From positions 62,001-126,000 of the forward strand of contig CAVWUA010000007.1 in the NCBI GenBank assembly GCA_963758025.1: DNA of 64,000 nucleotides, in the 5' to 3' direction. Within the stretch, counting starts at the first letter, position 1. Each line of letters starts with the position of its first letter. Positions 1-9,086 of the stretch are shown in pieces. The notes under the pieces were generated by a model that made no database searches, was not told the origin of the DNA, and worked only from the letters and a program-made list of their open reading frames with translations. The stretch is from CAVWUA01 sp963758025. GTDB taxonomy: Bacteria; Planctomycetota; Planctomycetia; Isosphaerales; Isosphaeraceae. Made by a program: the position numbers and the translations under genes.

Positions 1-1
1 C

Positions 2-818
2 ATGATCTGGGCACCGGTGAACGATCTCTCCTGCTTTTACCTGTTCTTCGTCGGCCTGCGCGCGATCTCCAACGTCGTCGAGGTGCCGATCTACGTGTTC
101 GCCCTGCTGCAACTCAGCCTGGAGGGGCTCTCGGTGCTCCTGATGTACATGATGCACGGCGACCCGATGTCCTCCGGCCTGCTCCACATCTCCGGCGCGT
201 TCTGGGGTTTGATTGTGGGAATCCTGCTCTTGAAGGCCGGTTGGGTGGACTGCGAAGGGTGGGACGTCTTCTCCCTCCGGGAGAAGCGTCGGGCACTCCG
301 CAAGGCCTGGAAGGCGCGCGAGGCCCGGCTCGACCGGAGCAAGGAGAATGAGAAACTCTCCCGGGCGATGCTCTCGGAGGAAGACCGGCCGGGCCTGTCG
401 CCGGAGGAACGGGCCGCGAAGCTGCTGAAGAAGGTCCACCGCTCGATCGAAAGCGGGGACATGGCCGCGGCGCAGGCGGCGTACGAGAAGTGGATCGGCG
501 TGGTCGGGAATCGAGGCCCCCCGCGCTGCTCTGGCCGGAGTGATCAAGGCAATGCACGGACACGAGGCATGGGTGGAGTCGGTCCCCCCGATGCGTGCCC
601 TCTGCCGTCTGCATCCCAGGAAGTCCGAGAAGGTCCGGCTGAAACTCGCGTCCATCCTCATCCGCGAGATGGACCGCCCGACGGAGGCTCACCGGCACCT
701 CCAGCAGATCCGCGAGGACCAACTGGACAATTCCCTGCGACAGATCCGGCGAACGCTCCTCCAGGAAGCGAATCGGATGATCGAGGATGGAGTATTGGAA
801 GTGGAGGAGGATGTGTGA
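2..818 (+). CDS. Rhomboid-like membrane protein, C-terminal part (5' truncated, frame-broken)
   Basis: The first about 85 residues hold two or three hydrophobic segments. The last contains HISGAFWG at residues 62-69 followed by another glycine at 73, which resembles the HxxGxxxG helix carrying the catalytic histidine of rhomboid intramembrane serine proteases. The serine-bearing GxSG helix would lie upstream of the window and is not seen, so protease activity cannot be judged. After the membrane part comes a charged helical region with EKLSRAMLSEEDRPGLSPEE and then a TPR-like tail. The tail continues in a different frame after a run of six C at 517-522 and ends at 818 with EVEEDV. The ATG at position 2 may be internal. 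The family call rests on one helix motif and general architecture; the frame break is probably a sequencing indel. Confidence 0.5.
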
Positions 819-1065
819 GATGCGTGTGGCTCCGACCAATGGCACGCGCTGTCTCGCTCGCAATGGCCTCGAACATCCGCCGAATCGGTCAGGCAACCCC
901 ATCCCGAAAGTGTCTCCCTGGCTCTCGCGAGGCGTTCACGTCAAGTTTCATGAAGACGTGTTCCCACCTCGGGAAGACCTGATCTCCCGCATCTTGAAGA
1001 TCACGCGACGGAAGAGGACACTGGAGGCCGGTTAAAAAATCGGTCAGATGGCAGGGGAATGGTCC

Positions 1066-1971
1066 ATGTTCCGAATTTTGCCTTTTTCTTTCTGCATCGC
1101 GGCCTCCTTGGTCTTCGGGGGCAGCGCGGCCTTGGGTCGGGAGACACCGAAGGAAATCCCTCTCTGGCCGCAAGAGGCACCCGGGGAGACAGGAGAGATC
1201 GGCGTGGAGGGGACGTTGCCGAAGCGTCCTGGAGACGACACGACCCGCGTCGCCAACGTGACGGCACCGACGCTGACCGTCTTCCGTCCCCCGGCGGAGA
1301 AGGACACCGGCGCGGCCGTCTTGATCTGTCCGGGAGGGGGATACCAGCATCCTGGCTTTCAACAAGGAGGGAACCGAGGTCGCCGAATGGTTAAATCGAT
1401 CGGCGTCACCGGAATCGTGTTGAAGTACCGCGTGCCCGCCCGGAAGGGACGACCGCGCCATGAGGCTCCCTTGCAGGACGCTCAGCGCCGCCCTGGGAAT
1501 CATCCGTTCCAGGGCAAAGGACTGGGGAATTGATCCCGACCGCATCGGCGTTCTGGGCTTCTCCGCCGGAGGGCACCTCGCCGCAACCTTGAGCACGCAC
1601 GAATCCACGCGGACGTATGAGCCGATCGACGAGGCCGACCGGATGTCGAGCCTTCCCAATTTCGCCCTGTTGATCTATCCGGCCTACCTGGTGGACGTGA
1701 ATAACGGGAACAGGATCGCTCCGGAACTCACGATCACGAAGGACACGCCCCCGACCTTTCTGGTTCAGACGCAGGACGACGGCGTGCATGTGGAATGCAG
1801 CCTCTTTTACTACCTCGCCCTGACGGAAGCGGGGGTCCCGGCGGAATTGCACGCGTATCCCTCCGGGGGGCACGGCTACGGCCTCCGCCCTCGAACCATG
1901 AGGTTTCTCACTGGCCGGAACGCGCCGAGAGCTGGATGCGGTCTCTGGGAATCCTGGAACCGACGAAGTGA
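1066..1971 (+). CDS. Alpha/beta hydrolase, esterase/acetylxylan-esterase-like, secreted (four frame breaks)
   Basis: Stitched across frames this is one protein of about 300 residues. It has a signal peptide (MFRILPFSFCIAASLVFGGS), an oxyanion-loop motif CPGGGY, the segment FNKEGTEVAEWLN, IGVTGIVLKYRVP, LQDAQR then ALGIIRSRA, the nucleophile elbow GFSAGGH with its serine, and a C-terminal PSGGHGYGL holding the likely catalytic histidine. It ends with SWMRSLGILEPTK and TGA at 1969-1971. These match the BD-FAE/carbohydrate-esterase type of alpha/beta hydrolase. The reading frame changes near 1345, 1395, 1485 and 1890, and the first two nearly cancel. I prefer ATG 1066 over 1048 because the signal peptide starts there. 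All catalytic motifs survive, so indel errors are more likely than decay, but this is the most disrupted gene in the window. The substrate is unknown. Confidence 0.7.
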
Positions 1972-1978
1972 GTGCGCG

Positions 1979-2473
1979 ATGATCCGCCCATTGAGGAGAT
2001 GCTTTTGGAATCGACCCCACGCGACGAGAAGTCCGATTCACCGAAACCCCGCGTTGGTGCGCGGGTTGTTGATCAGCCTGATCGTCCTGCTGGCGCTGGG
2101 CCTGCTGGCCTTCGCGCTGTTCCGACCGGACGCGGGACCACCACCGCCGGAGATCGCCGACGATCCGCTCCTGATCCAGGGGCGTGAGCTGTACCTGGCC
2201 CGTTGCGTCAGTTGTCATGGCCCCAAGGGCGAGGGGAACGGCGTGCTATCGAAGGACATGAAAGGGCCACCGCCGAGCGACCTGGCGAGCGGCAAGTGGA
2301 AGCACGGCGACCGACCGCAGGACGTGCTAGGCGTCATCGCCAACGGTGCCCGGGACGGCCAGATGCCCGGCTGGAAGAGTGTGTACAATGACGAGCAGAT
2401 GCGGGCGGTCGCCGCCTACGTCTACTATCTCGCCGGTCGCCCGGTGCCCGATCCTCTCCGTCAATCGCCCTGA
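1979..2473 (+). CDS. Membrane-anchored class I cytochrome c
   Basis: 164-residue protein with an N-terminal transmembrane segment (LLISLIVLLALGLLAFALF, about residues 30-48) acting as an uncleaved anchor. One periplasmic cytochrome c domain follows with heme-binding CVSCH, a GKWKHGDRP stretch, and DGQMPGWKSV providing the probable axial methionine. The final helix is EQMRAVAAYVYYLAG. The architecture matches small membrane-bound monoheme cytochromes that pass electrons to a terminal oxidase or accept them from a dehydrogenase. It starts 7 bases after the hydrolase stop. The upstream hydrolase frame can run into this gene because of a frame break, so the apparent fusion is artificial. A long hairpin follows the stop. 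Confidence 0.82.
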   Translation: MIRPLRRCFWNRPHATRSPIHRNPALVRGLLISLIVLLALGLLAFALFRPDAGPPPPEIADDPLLIQGRELYLARCVSCHGPKGEGNGVLSKDMKGPPPSDLASGKWKHGDRPQDVLGVIANGARDGQMPGWKSVYNDEQMRAVAAYVYYLAGRPVPDPLRQSP

Positions 2474-2518
2474 GAGTTTGATCGGGCCGGGGCCGACTCT
2501 GGACGGACTGCCGCATGG

Positions 2519-2589
2519 CAGAGGGCCCATTCCCGATTCCAGAAGTACCTTGGCGCTCTGGAAATCTGGAATCGGGAATGGGCCCTCTG
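2519..2589. terminator. 25-bp perfect inverted repeat with 21-nt loop
   Basis: Bases 2519-2543 are the exact reverse complement of 2565-2589 (core GGGCCCATTCCCGATTCC). The hairpin lies 45 bases after the cytochrome c stop and just before the FKBP gene. It could end transcription, but the stem is longer than a typical intrinsic terminator and no strong T-run follows, so a repeat element or an mRNA-stabilising structure is also possible. Confidence 0.6.
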
Positions 2590-2664
2590 TTATGCTGAAC
2601 TCGATCAGCTAACGGACCGAGCGTGGAACGCGACTCCCCCAGACCTATTCAGAAAGGATCTCCC

Positions 2665-2997
2665 GTGGCCGATTTCCAGACGAAGATCGAGGACGTGAAG
2701 ACCGGCGAAGGACCGGAGGCCAAGCCGGGTGATACCGTCTCGGTCCACTATGTCGGAACCCTGACCGACGGGACGAAGTTCGACAGCTCGCGCGACCGGG
2801 GCCAGCCGTTCTCCTTCCCGCTGGGGCAGGGGAGGGTCATCAAGGGATGGGATGTCGGCGTGGCCGGAATGCAGCCCGGGGGCGTGCGCAAACTGACGAT
2901 TCCGCCCGAGGAAGGCTACGGTCAGCGCGGGGCCGGTGGCGTGATCCCACCCAATGCGACCCTGCTCTTCGAGGTCGAGTTGCTCAAGATCCAGTGA
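2665..2997 (+). CDS. FKBP-type peptidyl-prolyl cis-trans isomerase
   Basis: 110-residue single-domain FKBP catalysing cis-trans isomerisation of X-Pro bonds. It shows VSVHYVGTLTDGTKFDSS, FPLGQGRVIKGWDVGVAGM, the RKLTIPPEEGYGQRG loop and a final LLFEVELLKIQ strand. These hold the usual hydrophobic pocket residues (Y, F, D, V, I, W, Y, F). There is no signal peptide or extra domain, so it is probably cytoplasmic. I chose GTG 2665 because AAGGA sits about six bases upstream and the protein then begins VADFQTKIEDV, as small FKBPs do. An in-frame upstream codon at 2623 would add 14 non-conserved residues. The next gene starts 12 bases downstream, so the two may be cotranscribed. Confidence 0.92.
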   Translation: MADFQTKIEDVKTGEGPEAKPGDTVSVHYVGTLTDGTKFDSSRDRGQPFSFPLGQGRVIKGWDVGVAGMQPGGVRKLTIPPEEGYGQRGAGGVIPPNATLLFEVELLKIQ

Positions 2998-3009
2998 CGG
3001 ACTGTCCTT

Positions 3010-3483
3010 ATGGGAGCCCTGATCGTGAATGCGAGTGAATCTTGCACGTCGGCTCAGGCTCGGGTCTCGGAACTGCTGCACGACCTGAACGCCCGCGCGG
3101 CGGGTCTCTGGCGAGTCGAGGAGAACCAGCTCACCCTGGTCGCCTTCGTCCCCGCGGAGGACCTGTCCGCGGCCGTGGCCGAGGACTTCACCGAGGCCAC
3201 CCGTACCGTGCCCTATCAGGAGACGGATCTCGGGATCGTCGGCGCCTGGCACACGGGGCAACCTGCCGTGTCAGTCGCCTTCAAACTTCCGCCCGAACAA
3301 GGCTCCGGCCTCTGGCTGCGCGCCTTCAACGCCGCGCGTTCGGTGGCGGTCCCATTGCGGGATGCCAGGGGGAACATCGCGGCGGTCCTCTCCGTCGCCC
3401 TCCCGTCCGGCATGCCGCTCGATGACGAGAATGTGATCGACCGGCTTCGCTCCCACGGCCGGCACGTGATTTCGGAATGGTGA
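3010..3483 (+). CDS. GAF-like sensory domain protein
   Basis: 157-residue soluble protein resembling a lone GAF domain: an N-terminal helix (SCTSAQARVSELLHDLNARA), a strand LWRVEENQLTLVAFVP, a central RTVPYQETDLGIVGAWHTG, then the typical SVAVPLRDARGNIAAVLSV strand pair and a final helix. GAF domains bind small molecules or act as signalling inputs. No output domain (kinase, GGDEF or HTH) is attached, and no conserved redox cysteine pair is visible. It lies 12 bases after the FKBP gene. ATG 3010 gives the full helix; GTG 3025 is an alternative. The ligand is unknown. Confidence 0.6.
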   Translation: MGALIVNASESCTSAQARVSELLHDLNARAAGLWRVEENQLTLVAFVPAEDLSAAVAEDFTEATRTVPYQETDLGIVGAWHTGQPAVSVAFKLPPEQGSGLWLRAFNAARSVAVPLRDARGNIAAVLSVALPSGMPLDDENVIDRLRSHGRHVISEW

Positions 3484-3696
3484 GTCCAGCACCTGTACGA
3501 ACCCGAGGGCTCCGGGGGCCCCTTCAAAAACCAGCAGGTTATGGACTCACCGTTCCTCCAAGGTTGAGGAAGGGGCGAATCGGCAACGCGACTGGACGCG
3601 AGCGCCTCGCGCCGCGACAATGGATGCGTTGGAGGTCGCGGGCATCACGCGATCCGTTTGCGAGCAGTCACCCGCGGAACGGAGCGTGGGCGGTTC

Positions 3697-6600
3697 ATGG
3701 TCGCCGACTATTACGAGATGCTCGGAATCGAGCCGTCCGCCGATCAAGCGGCCATCGCGGCGGCACTCACCCGTTGCCAGCCGCTCTGGTCGTCGGGTAC
3801 GCGCAATCCCAAGAACAAGCATAAATTTCAGTCGTACCTGGACCAGATCCCGGCCATCCGTCAGACCCTCCTCGGCGACCCCGCCACCCGCGCCGCGTAT
3901 GACGCCGAGCTGGCCGCCAGCCGCCGGCTCGAACGGGACCGCAAGCTCGACGAACTGCAACGCCTGCTGCACTTGCGCGCCGCCAAGGGGGGGTTGACCG
4001 TCTCCGACCGCAACCTCTTGCGTGCGGAAGCGGTCAAGCTGGGGCTCTCACACGACGATCTCGACCGTCTGGCCGAGCCGATCCCGCCTCAGCCGGAAAC
4101 GCCGCACGAGGAGGACGACCCCGAGCCGCCGGCCGACGCGATCGACCCGGCCACGCGCCGGCAGATCCGCGTGTCACTGGAGCATCTGCGTCGGCGCGAC
4201 CTGTACCACGTGCTGGACCTCCCCCGCGATGCCCCTCGCGAGGAGATCATCGCCCGCGCGGACGAAGAGCGCAAGCGCTGGATGCAGAAGGCCCAGGTCA
4301 CGGCCGAGAAGACCGCCTGGCTCGAAGCCGTCTCGTACGCGCAGTCGCACCTCTCCAGCCCCGAGGGCCGCGCCCGTTATGACCGCACGCTGGTTCTGGA
4401 GTCGGAGGAGTCTTTCACGACCGCCATCGCCTTCGCCCTGACGGGTCTGCCCCGGCTCGACCCTGGCACTCGTCGCGTCTTGGTCGACGAGGCCGCCCGG
4501 CTAGGAATCCCTCCCGATCGGACAGACCGGCTGATCGGTCGCCAGTGCCGCGCCTTGAACGTCAATTTTGACGGTGGGGCGCCGAGCACGCCAAAGAACG
4601 GCCCGCCGCGGTATCTTCGGTGCCGGGTCTGCGGGGGTGTGACCGAGTTTGCCCAGGCGTCCCGAAGTGGGCCGCATGCCGGAGAATGCCGCCATTGCCA
4701 CGCCCCGCTCCGCTGGGATTGCCCGGTCTGCCAGAAATCACACTGGGTCGATGAGCCGCGTTGCCCTTGCGGGTTCCTCATGGAGCACCGCGAGCCGCTG
4801 ATCCGGCACTTCGAGGCCGCGCAGCACGCCCACAAGGTTCACGATTACAACGCGGCCCTGGCGCACCTGAAGCGGGTCCAGCAGTTCGCCCCCCGGCATG
4901 TCGGCGCACGTAAAGGGATCGAAAAGATCAAGGAGCGGCTCGCGGAGATCGACCGCGCCCGCTCGACCGTGGCTGTCGAGCAGGCGCGCCGGCACCTGGT
5001 CGCCGCCCGCTCCGCCATCGATGCCTGGTCCCGCCTGGTGGACCCGACCGACCCCGACCTGCGGCAGGCCCGCGAGGCGATCACGAAGGAGTTGCGGGAG
5101 GCCCACGCCCTGGCGGCGAAGGCCCGGATTCTCGCCGAGTCCGACCCATCCTCCGCACGCGAGTTGCTGCGGCAGGCCCTGGCGATCGCCGCCGATCTGC
5201 CTGAGGCCCGCGACAGCCTGCGACGATGCGCGCCCGACCCGCCGGGGGACCTGCGGGTTGGCGTGGACGGCGAACGAGTCCGTTTGCGATGGAAGGCCCC
5301 GCCCCCGGATGGTCTTGGAGCGGTCTCGTACCGGGTCGTGCGCAAGTCGGGCGATGTCCCCGCGCACGCCACCGACGGCACGACGATCGCCGAGGTGGAT
5401 GGGACGGAGTACGAGGACACCCGCGTCACCCCCGGCGCGTCGTTCGGCTACGCCGTTTTCACCCATCGGGCCGATATCGACTCGATCGAGGGGTCCTACG
5501 CCGGACCGGTACTGGTTCGCGCCGAGGTCCGGGACGTGCGGGTCGAGTCCCGGAGCCGGGAGGTCCAGCTCTCGTGGACGATGCCCGCCTCGGCCTGTGG
5601 CGTGCGGGTCGTCCGCAAGGCCGGGAGCGACCCGACCGGTCCCGATGACGGCGAGATCATCGAATCGCTCCGGGAGCATGCGCACGATCGCGGCTTGCGC
5701 GACGATCGCGTTTATCACTATGGGATCTACGCCCTGTACAGGACCTCCGAAGGGCGCCTCGCCGCATCGCGGGGCGTGACCGTCTCGGCCATGCCGCACG
5801 CGCCGGTGCGAGGCATCGGTGGTCTCTCGGCCGCCGAGGAGCCTGACGGCCGTGTCCGGCTCACCTGGCGCGAGCCGGAGCGCGGCCAGGTCCGCATCCT
5901 CCGCACGAGCCAGCCCACCGGCTTGCCCTCCGGCACCCGACTGGGACCCGGTGAGGCCGAGGCTCTGGAAGGACACTGGCTCGACGTGACCGAGACGGAT
6001 CATGCCTTCGATGCCCGCCCCCCCGAAATGGGAGTATGGCATTATACTCCCATGACCTCCTGGGCCGGGCAGTTGACCGTGGGTGAGAGCACGGTCTTCT
6101 CGCGCGTCCCCGACCCGACCGATCTTCGCGCTTCCCGGGAAGGTGGGTCGGCCCTGGTGCGCCTGCGCTGGCGATGGAGCCCCCAGGCCCCCCAGTCGCT
6201 CGTCGTGGCCAGGGCAGGGGGGTTCCCCACCGCGCCCGACGACCCGGCGCGATTCGGTTCACGGTGCAGGACGAGGAGTACAGTCGTCAGGGGGTTTACG
6301 TCCTGAGCCTCCCGGCGAGTGACCGAGGCCCCTGGCACATCTGTCTTTACAGCGTCGTCTTGTTTGATGGCGAGCGGATCGTCTCGCCGGGCCTGGAACC
6401 ATCCGCGCGGATCGTGCTGCCGGGGCCGCACCCGGAAGTGATCGTCTCGTATCATCTGCGGCGGCCGAGACTTCCGGGTCGCCCGTGGTCCCTGACGTTC
6501 CGCACCGAGCCTCCAGGGGAGTCGATTCCGCCGATGGCCCTCGTCGTCCATTCACGCACGGTTCCTCTGTCGGTTCACGACGGCAAGATCGTGGACAGGT

Positions 6601-6755
6601 TCCCGGCTTCTCGCGATGGCGCCACGTTCCGCATCCGTTCCCAGGTCAACCTATCTCTCCAGCGCGCCCGAGTCTTCGCCGATCCCCTGGCCGCCCCGGA
6701 TGAACAACCGCCGATCCGCCTTCGTCACCCGGAGATGGGGGGGACGCGGGTCTGA
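3697..6755 (+). CDS. Large J-domain-like / zinc-ribbon / TPR / fibronectin-III protein (one frame break)
   Basis: About 1019 residues. Two DnaJ-like helical modules begin DYYEMLGIEPS (residue 3) and DLYHVLDLPRDAP (about 168), both lacking the HPD tripeptide needed to stimulate Hsp70 ATPase. Next come two zinc ribbons with four CxxC-like knuckles (CRVC, CRHC, CPVC, CPCG, about 308-358), a TPR-like helical region (about 370-510), then several fibronectin type III repeats (from about 515) with SYRVVRKSG and YHYGIYALY strands. The frame shifts near 6245; the continuation IRFTVQDEEYSRQGVYVLSL keeps the fold to the stop at 6755. ATG 3697 is chosen because the first J-like module starts there. No membrane segment or signal peptide is seen. 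It may be a cytoplasmic scaffold. Confidence 0.65.
6028..6053. repeat. 10-bp inverted repeat inside coding sequence
   Basis: ATGGGAGTAT at 6028-6037 and its exact reverse complement at 6044-6053, separated by GGCATT, lie within the fibronectin-III part of the J-domain-like gene, encoding MGVWHYTPM. The hairpin is in frame and compatible with the protein, so it may simply be chance. Confidence 0.4.
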
Positions 6756-6957
6756 TCGGATTGAGGGGGAAATCGGTCACGGCTCATTTCTCGACGCCGC
6801 CGGATCTGGTATGCTGGCGAGATCATGGCGGGCGGATTCGCCACCTCGTTACGCGCCGTGTCACTCCCGAGCTGTGCCACGTCCCGGCCTCGCGAGCGCT
6901 CTGCTCCGGGGCGATTTGTTCACTTCCACCGGAGGGGCCTCCCCCAGGATCCCGAGG

Positions 6958-7701
6958 ATGAATCGCTATAGCACCGAAGCCGACGACTTCTATATCAATA
7001 TGAACCTAAACACGGAGATGGAGTTGCCCACTGGGCGGGATACGGTCCTGCACTTTTTCGAGCAGATGAAGAAGGCGTACCCGGACTTGCGGAACTTTTA
7101 CACGAGGGAGGCCGGGGACCTGGTTCTTGAGGGGGACAAGGAGCAGGACAGTTACCGCTGGCTGGCGATCGAGGCCCGGCGGCTCTGTTCGGGGCAGGTC
7201 AATCCGGAGACGCCGGAGGATTCGTACAAGCAGCATGAAATGGTGCTGGAGATGGCGCCGCACCTGCTCTCGATCAGCACGCTCGACTGCGAGGCTCTGG
7301 ACGTGATGTTCGGTTTCGACTTCACCTACAACGGCAACCACGACGAGGTGGTGGCCGAGGCCCTGGGCCTGGGGTCGTCGATGGAGGGGTTGCTGGATGT
7401 CTCGGGAGGGCGGGTCATCAACTACGAGCCATCGATCACCCTGGCGCTCGACGACTCGTGCCGCTTGCAGTGCCGGTTCTCGATCGAGACGCGGACCAAC
7501 GCCTACCAGATCCGCACGGGAGAATTCCCCGAGGAGCAAATCAGCATTTACTTCACCGTGCGCCAGTACTGGGGCAACGGTCCCGATCGCTCTTTTGTGG
7601 ATTCCTTCCGCCGCCAGCGCGAGGTCGGAGAGAAGATCGTCCAGGAGCGCGTCATCCCCCGGATCGTCCAGCCTCTGGCGGCGGCGATCGCCTCCAAATA
7701 A
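6958..7701 (+). CDS. Conserved-looking hypothetical protein, 247 aa
   Basis: Not assigned to a named family. The protein begins MNRYSTEADDFYINMNLNTE and is acidic, globular and free of signal peptide or membrane helices. It includes DTVLHFFEQMKKAYPDLRNF, EGDKEQDSYRWLAIE, MLEMAPHLL-like helices, a beta-rich middle (FDFTYNGNHDEVVAEALG) and a C-terminal VGEKIVQERVIPRIVQPLA helix. The in-frame region upstream is rejected as coding because it is compositionally unlike the rest and the natural ATG is at 6958, preceded by GAGG. It is unbroken, unlike several neighbours. It sits between the J-domain-like gene and the aminotransferase, with gaps of about 200 and 110 bases, so its operon membership is unclear. 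Confidence 0.7.
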   Translation: MNRYSTEADDFYINMNLNTEMELPTGRDTVLHFFEQMKKAYPDLRNFYTREAGDLVLEGDKEQDSYRWLAIEARRLCSGQVNPETPEDSYKQHEMVLEMAPHLLSISTLDCEALDVMFGFDFTYNGNHDEVVAEALGLGSSMEGLLDVSGGRVINYEPSITLALDDSCRLQCRFSIETRTNAYQIRTGEFPEEQISIYFTVRQYWGNGPDRSFVDSFRRQREVGEKIVQERVIPRIVQPLAAAIASK

Positions 7702-7812
7702 GATCGGGGACACGGAACGAAACTTGAGACGATATTCTCGGGATGACTTCCGCGCGTCGTGGGCTCACGAGCTCCAACCCTCTCCCTTTTTGCACCAGGC
7801 AGACGACCGATC

Positions 7813-9075
7813 ATGCCAAGAATTAGCTCGCTCGCGAAGAACCTCACCGCCGAGACCGCCTTCACCGTGCTTGCGCTGGCGAGGGCCTTGAAGGCCAAGG
7901 GGAAGGACGTCGTGGAACTGGAGATCGGCGACAGCCCGTTCCCCAGCACGCCGCACGGCAAGGCAGCCCTCATCCGCGCGATCGAGGAGAACCGCACGGG
8001 CTACGGCCCGAGCCTCGGCCTGCCCGAGTTCCGCGCGGCGGCCGCGACCCTGGTGAAGACGGAGTTCGGCATCGACGTCGGCCCCGAAAACGTCGTCGCC
8101 GCGTCGGGAGCGAAGCCGTTCGAGCAGTACTTCGCCGAGGCGTTTCTGGAACCGGGCGACGGGGTCCTGATCTTCAGCCCGCACTTCCCGACCTACGAGC
8201 CGAACCTTCAGCGCCGGGGTGCCCGGGCGGTGCTCGCCCCCTTGCGGTTCGAGAACGCGTTTCGTCCCGAGCCGGCCGCCGTCGAGCAGTTCGTCCAGAG
8301 CGATCCGAAGCCCCGGGGGATTTTCCTCAACTCGCCGCAGAACCCGACCGGAGGCGTCGCCACGGGTGAGGATCTCGACGCGATTGCCGAGCTGGCACGC
8401 AAGCACGACCTGGCCGTCTTCTCCGACGAACCGTACTGCCACATGGTCTGGCAAGGGCGGCACGAGTCGATCCTGACCCGCCCCGGCATGATCGAGCGCG
8501 GGATGGCCGCCTACACCTTCAGCAAGTCGTACAGCATGAGCGGCTGGCGGATCGGTTTCGCCGTGGCGCACCCGGAGGTGATCGAAGCGGTCGGCAAGCT
8601 GATCAACACCACGGCCTCATGCAGTCCCCCCTTCGTTCAGGTCGGCGCGACCGTCGCCCTGGAAAAAGACCAGGCGACCCGCGACGACTACATGGGCCGG
8701 TTCCGCGCGAAGGTCGAACGCCTCGCGCAAGGACTCGCGAAGATCGACGGCATGAGGGTCGTCCCGCCGGCCGGAACGTTCTACGTCTTCCCCGACGTGC
8801 GGCCGATCTGCAACCGGCTGGGAATTACCTCGCACGGCCTGGCCCTGTACCTGCTCGAAGGGGCTGACGACACGTTCGGCGTGGCCTGCCTCGGCGGCGA
8901 ATGCTTCGGCAACGCCGGGCGCGGTTTCCTCCGCTTCAGTTGCGCCGAGCCGGACGAACGGATCGACCAGGCCCTGGCCTTCCTGCCCGAGGCCCTTTCA
9001 CGCAACGATCGTATCCGGGCCTTCCTGCAGACCAACCCGCAATTCACTCTCCGCGAACCGTACCCGACCGTCTGA
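7813..9075 (+). CDS. Class I/II pyridoxal-phosphate aminotransferase
   Basis: 420-residue fold-type I PLP enzyme. It shows GDSPFPSTPHGKAAL and TGYGPSLGLPEFR at the N-terminus, the NSPQNPTGG substrate-binding stretch, DEPY (aspartate to the pyridine nitrogen), and SKSYSMSGWRIG with K238 as the Schiff-base lysine. The terminal FLRFSCAEPDE carries the carboxylate-binding arginine. These place it in the aspartate/aromatic aminotransferase (AAT I) group. The N-terminal GDSPF in place of GEPDF is a family variation. The substrate cannot be assigned. ATG 7813 fits the usual MPRISSLAKNL start; the extension to 7759 is not conserved-looking. The DNA glycosylase gene follows 11 bases later. Confidence 0.9.
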   Translation: MPRISSLAKNLTAETAFTVLALARALKAKGKDVVELEIGDSPFPSTPHGKAALIRAIEENRTGYGPSLGLPEFRAAAATLVKTEFGIDVGPENVVAASGAKPFEQYFAEAFLEPGDGVLIFSPHFPTYEPNLQRRGARAVLAPLRFENAFRPEPAAVEQFVQSDPKPRGIFLNSPQNPTGGVATGEDLDAIAELARKHDLAVFSDEPYCHMVWQGRHESILTRPGMIERGMAAYTFSKSYSMSGWRIGFAVAHPEVIEAVGKLINTTASCSPPFVQVGATVALEKDQATRDDYMGRFRAKVERLAQGLAKIDGMRVVPPAGTFYVFPDVRPICNRLGITSHGLALYLLEGADDTFGVACLGGECFGNAGRGFLRFSCAEPDERIDQALAFLPEALSRNDRIRAFLQTNPQFTLREPYPTV

Positions 9076-9086
9076 ACGATCGACCC

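Noticed and set aside
819..1065. Small ORF between the rhomboid-like and hydrolase genes (787-1035)
   Set aside because: No conserved-looking motif or ribosome site, and most of it overlaps the end of the rhomboid-like frame.
2474..2664. tRNA-like or riboswitch structure suggested by the long hairpin
   Set aside because: No cloverleaf arms, anticodon loop or known riboswitch core; a simple inverted repeat explains it.
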